A stretch of DNA of 64,000 nucleotides from the NCBI RefSeq assembly GCF_003429565.1, contig NZ_QUAK01000239.1, positions 62,001 through 126,000 of the forward strand, given 5' to 3'. The stretch is from Streptomyces triticagri. GTDB taxonomy: Bacteria > Actinomycetota > Actinomycetes > Streptomycetales > Streptomycetaceae. Position numbers and translations under genes: made by a program. Each line of letters opens with the position of its first letter. Within the stretch, counting starts at the first letter, position 1. Below the pieces are notes generated by a model that had not been told where the DNA came from, ran no database searches, and saw nothing but the letters and a program-made list of their open reading frames with translations. Shown here one piece after another: positions 34,659 through 41,934 of the stretch.

Positions 34659-35984
34659 TCATGCGTGCGGCGGCAGGTCCACCGACACCACCGTGGGCCC
34701 GCCCTCCGGACTTGTGACGTCGAGAGTGCCGTCGACCGTACGCACCCGCTGCCGCAACCCGTCGAGACCGCCTTCCGGCCGGGACCGCGCACCGCCCCGT
34801 CCGTCGTCGGTCACCCGCAGCCGCAGCGTCCCGTCCGCCCGGCGCTCCGCGGACACCGTGGCCCGGGCCGCGCCGCTGTGCTTGATCACATTGGTGAGCA
34901 GTTCCGCCACGCAGAAGTACGCAATCGTCTCGATCGCGGGCGACGGCCGCTCGCCGACGTCCACCGTGAGCTCGACCGGCACCGAACTGCGCTCCGTCAG
35001 CGACGCGAGCGCGTCGGCCAGACCGTCGTCCAGTACCGGCGGATGGAGACCGCGGGACAGATCACGCAGCTCGGCCAGGGCGGCCGTCGCGTTCTCCCGG
35101 GCGCCGTCGACCAGTCGCAGCACCGCCTGCGGATCGGGCGGCCGCTCCTCGGAGAGCTTGCCCCTGATCATGTCGAGACTCAGGGCCAGGGTGACCAGGC
35201 GGACCTGCGCGCCGTCGTGCAGATCCCGCTCGAGACGGCGCAACAGGGCCGCCGAGTCGTCCACCGCGAGCGCGCGTGTCTCCTCCAGGTCCCGTACCCG
35301 CTCGGCAAGGGCGCCCGGCCCGAGCAGCGCCTGCATCAGGCGGACGTCCGCGCGGGCCACCGCCCGGGTCAGCCACGGCGCGACGAGCAGCACCCCCGCA
35401 CCGAGCGGCACGCCGAACAACGTGCCGGCGAAGCTGTGCACCACGGGACTCCCGCCGAACGGCAGCGGAGTCAGCAGCATGAGCCCGCTGTCGTCACCCC
35501 GCAGCCACGGAACGGCCCAGCGCACGGGCGCCGCCAAGTTGAACACACCGACCACCCAGAACAGCACCGCGTACATCCCGCACACCGCGAGGGGCAGCTT
35601 GGCCACGACGTAGCCGACCTGTCGCCAGGCGGGGCCGTCCCTGATCCGTGCATCGAGCCGGCCCAGCACACCGAGGCCCGGCTGTGCGGGGCACGCGGGT
35701 GCGGGCGCGATCCATATGCCGAGCAGACGGCCGGCCAAGGCGCGGTGCACCGCGCCCAGCCCGCGGGCGAGCGCCGTGGCGAGCGCCAGCAGGAGCAGCC
35801 CGAGCACCGCCCCGAGCAGCGACAGAGCGAAGCCGAGCCCCAGCGCCAGGAGGACGAGCAGCAGCACGGCGCCGCCGATCCCGAGCGGCGCGCCGAGCAG
35901 GCAGTGGATCGCCTCGCGCCAGGACCTCCTGCGCAGCGGCATCCGCAGCACCGCCGGCACACCGGAGACGCGTGCCGTGATCAC
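34659..35984 (-). CDS. Sensor histidine kinase (HisKA_3)
   Basis: 441 residues from the GTG at 35984, which has CGGAG 6 to 7 nt upstream. The N-terminal 220 residues contain four to six membrane helices (LLLVLLALGLGFALSLLGAV, LAVCGMYAVLFWVVGVFNL, LFGVPLGAGVLLVAPWL). A dimerisation helix carries the phospho-acceptor His in RRLERDLHDGAQVRLVTLAL, and the ATPase domain shows FCVAELLTNVIKHSGAARAT (N-box) and RVTDDGRGG (G1). It autophosphorylates and passes the phosphate to the regulator encoded just downstream. The signal is unknown; most of the sensor is embedded in membrane, as in kinases sensing envelope stress. Confidence 0.92.
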   Translation of the reverse strand: MITARVSGVPAVLRMPLRRRSWREAIHCLLGAPLGIGGAVLLLVLLALGLGFALSLLGAVLGLLLLALATALARGLGAVHRALAGRLLGIWIAPAPACPAQPGLGVLGRLDARIRDGPAWRQVGYVVAKLPLAVCGMYAVLFWVVGVFNLAAPVRWAVPWLRGDDSGLMLLTPLPFGGSPVVHSFAGTLFGVPLGAGVLLVAPWLTRAVARADVRLMQALLGPGALAERVRDLEETRALAVDDSAALLRRLERDLHDGAQVRLVTLALSLDMIRGKLSEERPPDPQAVLRLVDGARENATAALAELRDLSRGLHPPVLDDGLADALASLTERSSVPVELTVDVGERPSPAIETIAYFCVAELLTNVIKHSGAARATVSAERRADGTLRLRVTDDGRGGARSRPEGGLDGLRQRVRTVDGTLDVTSPEGGPTVVSVDLPPHA

Positions 35985-36068
35985 TGCCGGCTCCGATGAG
36001 GACGCCGGTCCGAAGAAGCTGTACTCATGACCTGCACGTTAGGCGGGCGAAGGCCCGCTGCGTAATGC

Positions 36069-36101
36069 GGTTTTCCTCAGTTCCCGCTGGGGGTTTTCCT
36101 C
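36069..36101 (-). promoter_or_regulatory. Pair of 10-bp direct repeats upstream of the histidine kinase
   Basis: GAGGAAAACC on the minus strand occurs at 36092-36101 and 36069-36078, 23 bp apart (about two helical turns), in the region before the two-component operon. It could be a site for the cognate response regulator. Confidence 0.4.
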
Positions 36102-36138
36102 CAGACGGAAGGCGCATCGGTCAGGTCGCTGCGAGGCG

Positions 36139-37017
36139 TCAGCCGGACACCAGCGGCCGGACCTGTTCGCCCGCGAACCGTACGAACCCTTCGGGGTCCG
36201 GCTCGTCCGCCGTCGGCTGCAGGACCACGGTGTCCGCACCCGCGTCGGCCAGCGCCAGCACGGCCTCGGCGATCTCCGCAGCCGATCCCACTGCGCCGAG
36301 TCCGGCGGACGGGTCGTGGCCTTCTCGGCGGATCTCGGCAGCCACCCGAGCGGCCGCGCCGGGGCCGGTCGCCGCATGCACGTACACCGTCACCGGATGC
36401 GGCGCCGCAGTACGGCCGGCCGTGCGCCGGCCCTCCTCGACCAGTGCACACGCCTTGCGCAGCCCCTCGGGAGCGACCCGCGCGTCCACCACCGTGCCGT
36501 CCGCGCTCTCCCCGGTCAGCCGCAGGGACCGCGGGCCGATCGCGCCGGCCAGCACCGGAGGGGGTGTCAACGGCGGCCAGTCCAGGGCGACTTGGTCCAG
36601 CTCGACGTACCGGCCACGGCTGGTGACCCGCTCGCCCGCGAGAAGGGCACGCATGGCCTCCAGATATTCGCGCAGCAGCGTCACCGGGGAGTCGACCCGC
36701 GCGCCGACCTGGGCCATCCAGTCCTGCACGCCGTGCCCCACGCCGAGCAGCACCCGGCCGGGGAAGAGCCGGTGCAGCGTGGCCGCCTCCATGGAGGTCA
36801 GCGCGACATTGCGCAGCGGCGCCGGCAGCAGGCCGACTCCGACCCGCAGTCGCTCGGTCCAGGCCAGTGCGGCCGAGGCGGTGGCGATGCCGCTCTCCAG
36901 GAAGCAGTCCTCCCAGAGCCAGAGTTCGTCCAGACCGGCGCGGTCGGCCGCGAGGGCCATCTCGCGCAGTCGTTCAGGGGGCAGCTGCGGGCGGAACACG
37001 ACTCCCAGTGCGGTCAT
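36139..37017 (-). CDS. LLM-class F420-dependent oxidoreductase
   Basis: 292 residues; ATG at 37017 with GGAAGGG close upstream. It is a luciferase-like TIM barrel of the F420-dependent group: TALGVVFRPQLPPERLREMA, AGLDELWLWEDCFLESGI, TERLRVGVGLLPAPLRNVAL and LFPGRVLLGVGHGVQDWMAQ are typical, and the last matches the F420/phosphate-binding loop region of Mer-like enzymes. It would transfer hydride from F420H2 to an unknown organic substrate. It is encoded in the same direction as, and upstream of, the two-component genes, but a 154-bp gap containing direct repeats separates them. Confidence 0.88.
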   Translation of the reverse strand: MTALGVVFRPQLPPERLREMALAADRAGLDELWLWEDCFLESGIATASAALAWTERLRVGVGLLPAPLRNVALTSMEAATLHRLFPGRVLLGVGHGVQDWMAQVGARVDSPVTLLREYLEAMRALLAGERVTSRGRYVELDQVALDWPPLTPPPVLAGAIGPRSLRLTGESADGTVVDARVAPEGLRKACALVEEGRRTAGRTAAPHPVTVYVHAATGPGAAARVAAEIRREGHDPSAGLGAVGSAAEIAEAVLALADAGADTVVLQPTADEPDPEGFVRFAGEQVRPLVSG

Positions 37018-37334
37018 GCGCCCTTCCTACCAGCGCGTTCCGAAGCGCGGCAACACCGTGTCCAACTGCGGCGACCGTGCCGCTCCCGGGCGGTGACACC
37101 GGCGGCCAGGACACCGGACGACGCCGCCACAACACCCCACAACACCCGACGGCACGGCCATAACGCCGGACAAGGGGGTCCGCCGGAAGCTGTGCCTGCC
37201 GCACCCGCGCCGATACGTTCGTCGCCGATCCGGTACGCCGGACCCGGCACCCGCCTCCCGCGCCGCACCGGCCCCGACTCTCCTTCGGGAAAGGCCCGTT
37301 CGCCCCTGTAGAGCAACGTTCCGAGGAGTCACCC
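37018..37334. other. Intergenic region between divergent genes, no gene seen
   Basis: A 317-bp gap between the F420-dependent oxidoreductase and the dioxygenase gene. It contains a short imperfect duplication of ACAACACCCC near 37130 and the ribosome site GAGGAG of the downstream gene, but no convincing coding frame, dyad or hairpin. Confidence 0.5.
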
Positions 37335-38150
37335 ATGACCACGCCCCCGCCCGCAGGATCCGGCCGCCGCAGGCCGATCAGCCGCAAGACCGTCCTCAAG
37401 GCCGCCCTGGTGGCCGGGACAGTCCCGCTGCTGGCCGGTGCCGGACCGGCACTCGCCCGTGACCTCGCCGCCACCGGTGCCCCGCTCGCGCCCACACCCG
37501 CCTGCGACGACGGTGACGATCCCACCCCCGAGCAGATGGAGGGCCCCTACTTCAAACCGAACTCACCGCTGCGCACCAGCCTGGTGACCCCGGGAACGCC
37601 GGGTGTCCCGCTGACCGTCTCGGGCTATGTGTTCAGCCGCAGCTGCACGCCGTTCCCGGGAGTGCTGCTCGACTTCTGGCAGGCCGACGACAACGGCGCC
37701 TACGACATGGCCGGATACGCCTTCCGCGGCCACCAGTTCACCGATTCCACCGGAGCGTTCGCCCTCACCACGATCGTGCCCGGGCTCTATCCGGGACGTA
37801 CCCGCCACATCCATGTGAAGGCGCAGGCCCCCGGCGGCCGCATCCTCACCACGCAGCTGTACTTCCCGGGCGAGCCGCGCAACGAGACCGACGCCCTCTT
37901 CGACCCCGCCCTGCTCATGACCGTGCGGGACGACGGCTCCGGCCGGCAGGGCAGCTTCGACTTCGTGCTGCCCGAAGAGGTCGACCCGGGCAACCCCGAC
38001 CCGCCGGTCGGGACCTGGGCGTCCGGCACGACCTATGCGTCCGGGGGCGAAGTGACCTACGACGGACGGGACTTCCGCTGTCTGCAAGGGCACACCGCCG
38101 CGCCGGGCTGGGAACCGCCGACCACCCCGTCCCTCTGGCAGGCCGTCTGA
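37335..38150 (+). CDS. Secreted intradiol dioxygenase fused to a CBM5/12 module
   Basis: 271 residues; ATG with GAGGAG upstream. A basic start (GRRRPISRKT) and hydrophobic stretch (VLKAALVAGTVPLLAGAG) form a Tat-like or Sec export signal. Residues about 60-215 are an intradiol ring-cleavage dioxygenase domain: the iron ligands expected are the Tyr in EGPYFKP, the Tyr/His in MAGYAFRGHQF and the two His in YPGRTRHIHVKA. After a Pro-rich linker (VDPGNPDPPVG) comes a compact carbohydrate-binding module of family 5/12 (TWASGTTYASGGEVTYDG, FRCLQGHTAAPGWEP). The same fusion was described in a cellulolytic Streptomyces as a secreted enzyme binding lignin and cleaving catechols. It should act on plant aromatics outside the cell. 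Confidence 0.9.
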   Translation: MTTPPPAGSGRRRPISRKTVLKAALVAGTVPLLAGAGPALARDLAATGAPLAPTPACDDGDDPTPEQMEGPYFKPNSPLRTSLVTPGTPGVPLTVSGYVFSRSCTPFPGVLLDFWQADDNGAYDMAGYAFRGHQFTDSTGAFALTTIVPGLYPGRTRHIHVKAQAPGGRILTTQLYFPGEPRNETDALFDPALLMTVRDDGSGRQGSFDFVLPEEVDPGNPDPPVGTWASGTTYASGGEVTYDGRDFRCLQGHTAAPGWEPPTTPSLWQAV

Positions 38151-38231
38151 CGGCCACGCCCCCCTCCTCCCCGGGGCGCCGCCTCCAGGATGCCGACTGG
38201 CGACGATGCCGACGGACGGGTTTGCCGTTCT

Positions 38232-38247
38232 CGCAAGCCAGCTTGCG
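38232..38247. promoter_or_regulatory. Perfect 16-bp palindrome before the flavoprotein gene
   Basis: CGCAAGC-CA-GCTTGCG is a perfect dyad 43 bp upstream of the ATG at 38290, just ahead of a possible -10 (TACCGT, 38258-38263). It is a likely operator for the flavoprotein gene; no adjacent regulator is encoded. Confidence 0.55.
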
Positions 38248-38289
38248 GATCACGCCATACCGTACGCATGCTCGGTCGCGGAGGTGGTC

Positions 38290-39279
38290 ATGGTGACCCG
38301 GGAGACGGACAGCAGTTACGACGTAGTGGTGATCGGTGGGGGAGCGGCAGGGCTGAGCGGTGCCCTCATGCTGGCGCGGGCCCGCCGCTCCGTCCTGGTG
38401 GTCGATGCGGGCCGGCCCCGCAACGCCCCGGCCGACGGTGTGCACGGACTCCTCGCCCGGGAGGGCATGGCGCCGGGCGGGCTGCTGGAGCGCGGCCGAG
38501 CGGAGGTCGGCAGCTACGGCGGACGCGTGGTGACCGGGGAGGTCACGGCCGTGCGGCGGCAGGATGCGGGATTCCTCGTCACCCTCGCCGACGGATCGTC
38601 CGTGGCCGCCCGGCGGCTCCTCGTCACGGCCGGTCTGGTCGACGAACTCCCGGACGTGCCGGGGCTGCGCGAGCGGTGGGGCGGCGATGTGCTGCACTGC
38701 CCGTACTGCCACGGCTGGGAGGTGCGCGACCGGGCCGTCGGCGTGCTGGCCACCGGCCCGATGTCCGTGCACCAGGCGCTGCTGCTGCGCCAATGGAGTG
38801 AGGACATCACCTACTTCACGCACACCGGCCCCGCACCGGACGCGGAGCAGGCGGAACAGCTCGCGGCGCGCGGCATCCGCGTCGTGCCCGGCCCGGTGAC
38901 CGCGATCGAGCCGCTGGAGGTCATCGGCAGCAGCTCGCTCGCGGTGCGGCTGGTCGGCGGCCGGGCCGTCGGCCGGGACGCCGTCGCGGTCGCGCCGCGC
39001 ATGGTGGCCCGGGCCGGCTTCCTCGCGGACCTCGGTCTGCAGCCGGTGGACCACCCGTCCGGCATGGGGCAGCACCTCCCCGCCGACACCGTGGGCCGTA
39101 CCGACGTGCCGGGCGTGTGGGTGGCCGGCAACGTCACGGACCTCTCCGCGCAGGTGGGCACCGCCGCCGCGCAGGGCGCCGTCGCGGGTGCGCAGATCAA
39201 CGCCGAACTCGTCGCCGAGGAGACCCGGGACGCGGTCGCCAAGTACCGTGCGCAGCAAGGCGGTTCGACGGACGGATGA
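38290..39279 (+). CDS. Thioredoxin-reductase-like FAD-dependent oxidoreductase
   Basis: 329 residues from the ATG at 38290 with GGAGGTG just upstream. The FAD site is VVVIGGGAAGLSGALMLARA near the start; the active-site-like CPYCHGWEV matches the redox pair of thioredoxin-reductase relatives, and the closing FAD motif is VPGVWVAGNVTDLSAQVGTA. The middle domain lacks a clear NADPH Rossmann motif (ATGPMSVHQALLLRQWS where GxGxxA is expected), as in the ferredoxin- or disulfide-linked subgroup such as GliT/HlmI-type oxidases. It may oxidise or reduce small dithiols. Expression probably depends on the palindrome upstream. Confidence 0.85.
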   Translation: MVTRETDSSYDVVVIGGGAAGLSGALMLARARRSVLVVDAGRPRNAPADGVHGLLAREGMAPGGLLERGRAEVGSYGGRVVTGEVTAVRRQDAGFLVTLADGSSVAARRLLVTAGLVDELPDVPGLRERWGGDVLHCPYCHGWEVRDRAVGVLATGPMSVHQALLLRQWSEDITYFTHTGPAPDAEQAEQLAARGIRVVPGPVTAIEPLEVIGSSSLAVRLVGGRAVGRDAVAVAPRMVARAGFLADLGLQPVDHPSGMGQHLPADTVGRTDVPGVWVAGNVTDLSAQVGTAAAQGAVAGAQINAELVAEETRDAVAKYRAQQGGSTDG

Positions 39280-39324
39280 CGGTCGTCGGCGCCCGGTGGC
39301 CCGGTCTGAGGTGCCCGTCGCCGC

Positions 39325-40158
39325 TCAGAACTCCTCGTGGGTGTCCGGATCCCCGCCCTGCCGCCGGTGCGGGCGATCGGCGACCGCAGCGAGCTCGACC
39401 TCGGTGAGCTCGAAGCCGAACACGTCCAGGTTCTCCGCCTGCCGCTGCGGGTCGCCCGACTTGGGGATGGGCAGCGCGCCCAGCTGGAGATGCCAGCGCA
39501 GTACGACCTGACCGGGCGTCACTCCGTGCGACCGCGCGATCTCGCCGATCGCCGGGTCGTCCAGGAGCGGGCTGCGCCGCCCCAGCGGGCTCCAGCTCTC
39601 CGTGAGAATGCCCTTGTCCGCGTGGAAGGCCCGCAACTCGTCCTGCGGAAAGGCCGGATGAAGTTCGATCTGGTTCACCACCGGCAGCACACCGGTCTCC
39701 CGCTCAAGGCGTTCGATGTGCGCCGGAGTGAAGTTGGAGACCCCGATCGAGCGCACGAGCCCGCGCTCGCGCAGCTCGATCATCGCCTTCCACGAGTCCA
39801 CGTAGCGGTCGATCCGCGGCAGCGGCCAGTGGATCAGATACAGATCGACCTGCTCCAGGCCGAGCCGCCGGCGCGACTCCTCGAAGGAGGCGAGCGTCTC
39901 CTCGTGGCCGTGGTGGCGGCCGGGGAGCTTCGTCGTCACGACGACCTCCGAACGCGGCACGCCGCTCTCCGCGATGCCGCGTCCTGTACCGGTCTCGTTG
40001 CGGTAGTTGGCGGCGGTGTCGATCAGCCGATAGCCGAGGCGCAGCGCCTCGGTGACCGCCTGCTGCGCCTGGTCGTCGTCCATCGGGTACGTGCCCAGGC
40101 CGACCGCCGGCGCGGAAGTGCCGTCGAGGAGTTCGTACGCGGGGACCGTGCTGCCCAT
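39325..40158 (-). CDS. Aldo/keto reductase
   Basis: 277 residues from the ATG at 40158, with GGAGG 5 nt upstream. The AKR catalytic tetrad is visible: Asp and Tyr in LIDTAANYRNETGTG, Lys in VVTTKLPGRHHG and His in LYLIHWPLPRID. The NADPH end of the barrel includes IPKSGDPQRQAENLDVFGF. It resembles 2,5-diketo-gluconate reductase-type enzymes and should reduce carbonyls in the cytoplasm. It is convergent with the flavoprotein gene, with a 45-bp gap, and its promoter region overlaps the end of the small DUF5133-like gene. Confidence 0.92.
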   Translation of the reverse strand: MGSTVPAYELLDGTSAPAVGLGTYPMDDDQAQQAVTEALRLGYRLIDTAANYRNETGTGRGIAESGVPRSEVVVTTKLPGRHHGHEETLASFEESRRRLGLEQVDLYLIHWPLPRIDRYVDSWKAMIELRERGLVRSIGVSNFTPAHIERLERETGVLPVVNQIELHPAFPQDELRAFHADKGILTESWSPLGRRSPLLDDPAIGEIARSHGVTPGQVVLRWHLQLGALPIPKSGDPQRQAENLDVFGFELTEVELAAVADRPHRRQGGDPDTHEEF

Positions 40159-40243
40159 CGTGCCTCCGTCGGTGTGCGGGTGATCCGACCATTGTGCGGG
40201 GGCGCGGGGCGGTGACGCCGCACAGGGGACGCGACCGGAGGCC

Positions 40244-40480
40244 TCAGGCCCCTGGATGGCGGGCGGAGCGCCCATCGGCGGTGGCGCGCAGATAGCGCTC
40301 GGCCGCCAGCACGGCCTCCCGGCCGCAGCGTGCACCGGTCAGTGCGCACAACTCCCGTGCCGTGCGCTCGAACTGGGCGCGGATCGCGGAGTCCACGGGG
40401 GATGCGAGGAATCTCAGCTCCCAGGTGCGGTACTGCTCGAGTTGACGTGTCAATTCGTGGGTGGCTTCCCGTAGCCGCAT
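40244..40480 (-). CDS. DUF5133-like small protein
   Basis: 78 residues from the ATG at 40480, with GGAAGGGA about 9 nt upstream; a longer frame upstream is Pro/Gly-rich and unlikely to be translated. The protein is helical (LREATHELTRQLEQYRTWEL, RAQFERTARELCALTGARCG, REAVLAAERYLRAT), matching the layout of the actinobacterial DUF5133 family: an N-terminal helix pair, then a Cys-x-x-TG-R block and an Ala-rich helix. Function unknown; relatives often lie near regulatory genes. It is divergent from an anti-sigma-like ATPase-fold gene, which may share its promoter region (40481-40775). Confidence 0.65.
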   Translation of the reverse strand: MRLREATHELTRQLEQYRTWELRFLASPVDSAIRAQFERTARELCALTGARCGREAVLAAERYLRATADGRSARHPGA

Positions 40481-40775
40481 CGAACCGTGTCCCTTCCCGT
40501 CGGCCGTGCCGGCGAGCCCGGCGGGCGGGCTCTGGGGCCTGCACGCGGGAGACCGGTCGAGTCCGGTGCGCCGGCCCGGCTCCCTCACTCATGGTGCGGG
40601 CGGGGTCACGATCCGTCCTGTTGAACGGCGCGGACCAGCGGTTTACGGCCCGTGTTGCACGGATGGCCCAATGCCCCGACCCTGATGGTGACATACGAGA
40701 CATATCTGCTCACGCTCCGTGTGCAGAGCTCCGGCCGGGGGCGGAGCGCACGTCCCGCGGTGAGGAGCAAGCACG

Positions 40776-41324
40776 ATGAACCACGCAGCACCCTGCCAGT
40801 ACCACCTCGATGTACAGGTGACGCCGGAACGGGTCGGGCAGGTCGCCCGGATCCTGACGGCCCATCTGCGCCACTGGCGGCTGGAGAACCTCGCCCGCCC
40901 CGTCGACCGATGCATCACCGTCCTGCTGCACACGATCGCCGAACGCAGGGCACAGGCAGGCGACATGGGCGGCGCGACCGCCATCGAGATGTCCTGGAAC
41001 GGCGAGTACCTGATCGCGGCGGTCTCCGACGGCACCGATGCCGCCTCCCGCGGCCGCCCCGCGGCGGACGACTGCCTGAGCCGCATCGCGGAGCTCAGCG
41101 ACAGCTGTGGCCGCTGTGCGACTCCGATGGGCCGGATTATCTGGTTCGCCTACCGGGTCGGTGTCGCGGACCGCGAGACCCTGGCCCGCCGGACGCCGCA
41201 GCCGGTCGCCGGCGCATCCTGCGGAGTGCCCGGCGCGGGCCCGCAGCGAGTGGTGATCGCCGCCCCGGTGGACGCCGACGCGGTGAGCGGACGAGCGCCC
41301 GTCCTCAGCGGCACCGGATCCTGA
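40776..41324 (+). CDS. Degenerate HATPase_c (anti-sigma-like) regulatory protein
   Basis: 182 residues; ATG with GAGGAGC about 6 to 9 nt upstream. The N-terminal 100 residues follow the anti-sigma factor ATPase fold of the large Streptomyces family (YHLDVQVTPERVGQVARILT, HLRHWRLENLARPVDRCITV, EYLIAAVSDGTDA). The N-box usually needed for ATP and Mg (Glu...Asn...His) is replaced by LLHTIAERRAQ, so nucleotide binding may be lost. A Cys cluster (DDCLSRIAELSDSCGRC) is unusual and could bind metal or sense redox. The C-terminus is low-complexity. It probably acts by protein binding in a partner-switch network. Family placement is moderate. Confidence 0.7.
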   Translation: MNHAAPCQYHLDVQVTPERVGQVARILTAHLRHWRLENLARPVDRCITVLLHTIAERRAQAGDMGGATAIEMSWNGEYLIAAVSDGTDAASRGRPAADDCLSRIAELSDSCGRCATPMGRIIWFAYRVGVADRETLARRTPQPVAGASCGVPGAGPQRVVIAAPVDADAVSGRAPVLSGTGS

Positions 41325-41362
41325 CCGACGTACGAGCCGTGGGCCGGGGCGAGTCGGGGAGT

Positions 41363-41749
41363 TCAGCCCGACAGCAGATGCTCCCTGCCGAACAGGGTGG
41401 CCGCGGCCCGTGCCGTCGGCGTTCCGGAGTCGAGATCGGCGCCCGCCTCGCGGAGCACGGCGACCACGTCGTCCGCGCCCTTGAACAGGGCGCCGGCGAT
41501 GGGGGACTGATCGCGCGCATTGCGCAGATCCGGATCGGCGCCGTGGCGCAGCAGCGCCCGCACGGTGTCGGCATGACCGTGGTAGGCGGCGAGCATCAGC
41601 AGGCTGTTGGCACCCTCGTCCGTGACATCCACCGGAAGCCCGTGCTCGACGAACTCGACCAGCTGCTCGGTGCTTCCTTCGCGGGCCAGATCCATCGCGA
41701 TGGCCACCACGCGGTCCGTCTGCTCAGGAGTCAGTCCACCACTGCTCAT
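41363..41749 (-). CDS. Ankyrin-repeat protein linked to catalase
   Basis: 128 residues from the ATG at 41749, with GGAGGAGG 6 nt upstream. Three to four ankyrin repeats are visible: GSTEQLVEFVEHGLPVDVTD, GANSLLMLAAYHGHADTVRA, LLRHGADPDLRNARDQSPIA and ADDVVAVLREAGADLDSGT. There is no signal peptide. It is the second gene after catalase (185 bp gap) in the same direction. In Pseudomonas aeruginosa an ankyrin protein encoded next to a catalase gene supports catalase activity, so a similar accessory role is plausible; here this is inference. Confidence 0.85.
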   Translation of the reverse strand: MSSGGLTPEQTDRVVAIAMDLAREGSTEQLVEFVEHGLPVDVTDEGANSLLMLAAYHGHADTVRALLRHGADPDLRNARDQSPIAGALFKGADDVVAVLREAGADLDSGTPTARAAATLFGREHLLSG

Positions 41750-41934
41750 GTGCGCCTCCTCCTGCTTCGTGCGGTCGTACGGGTCCCGCGGGCCCGGGGT
41801 CGGTACCCGTACAGGGACAGATACCCGTACAGGGCCAGGGTCGTGTTCCGTGCCGACATCCGGCGTGCGCACATGCGGTGCGCACGCCGGATGCGGTGTG
41901 CGGGCCGGGCCCGCACTCACCTGGGCGGGCGGGC

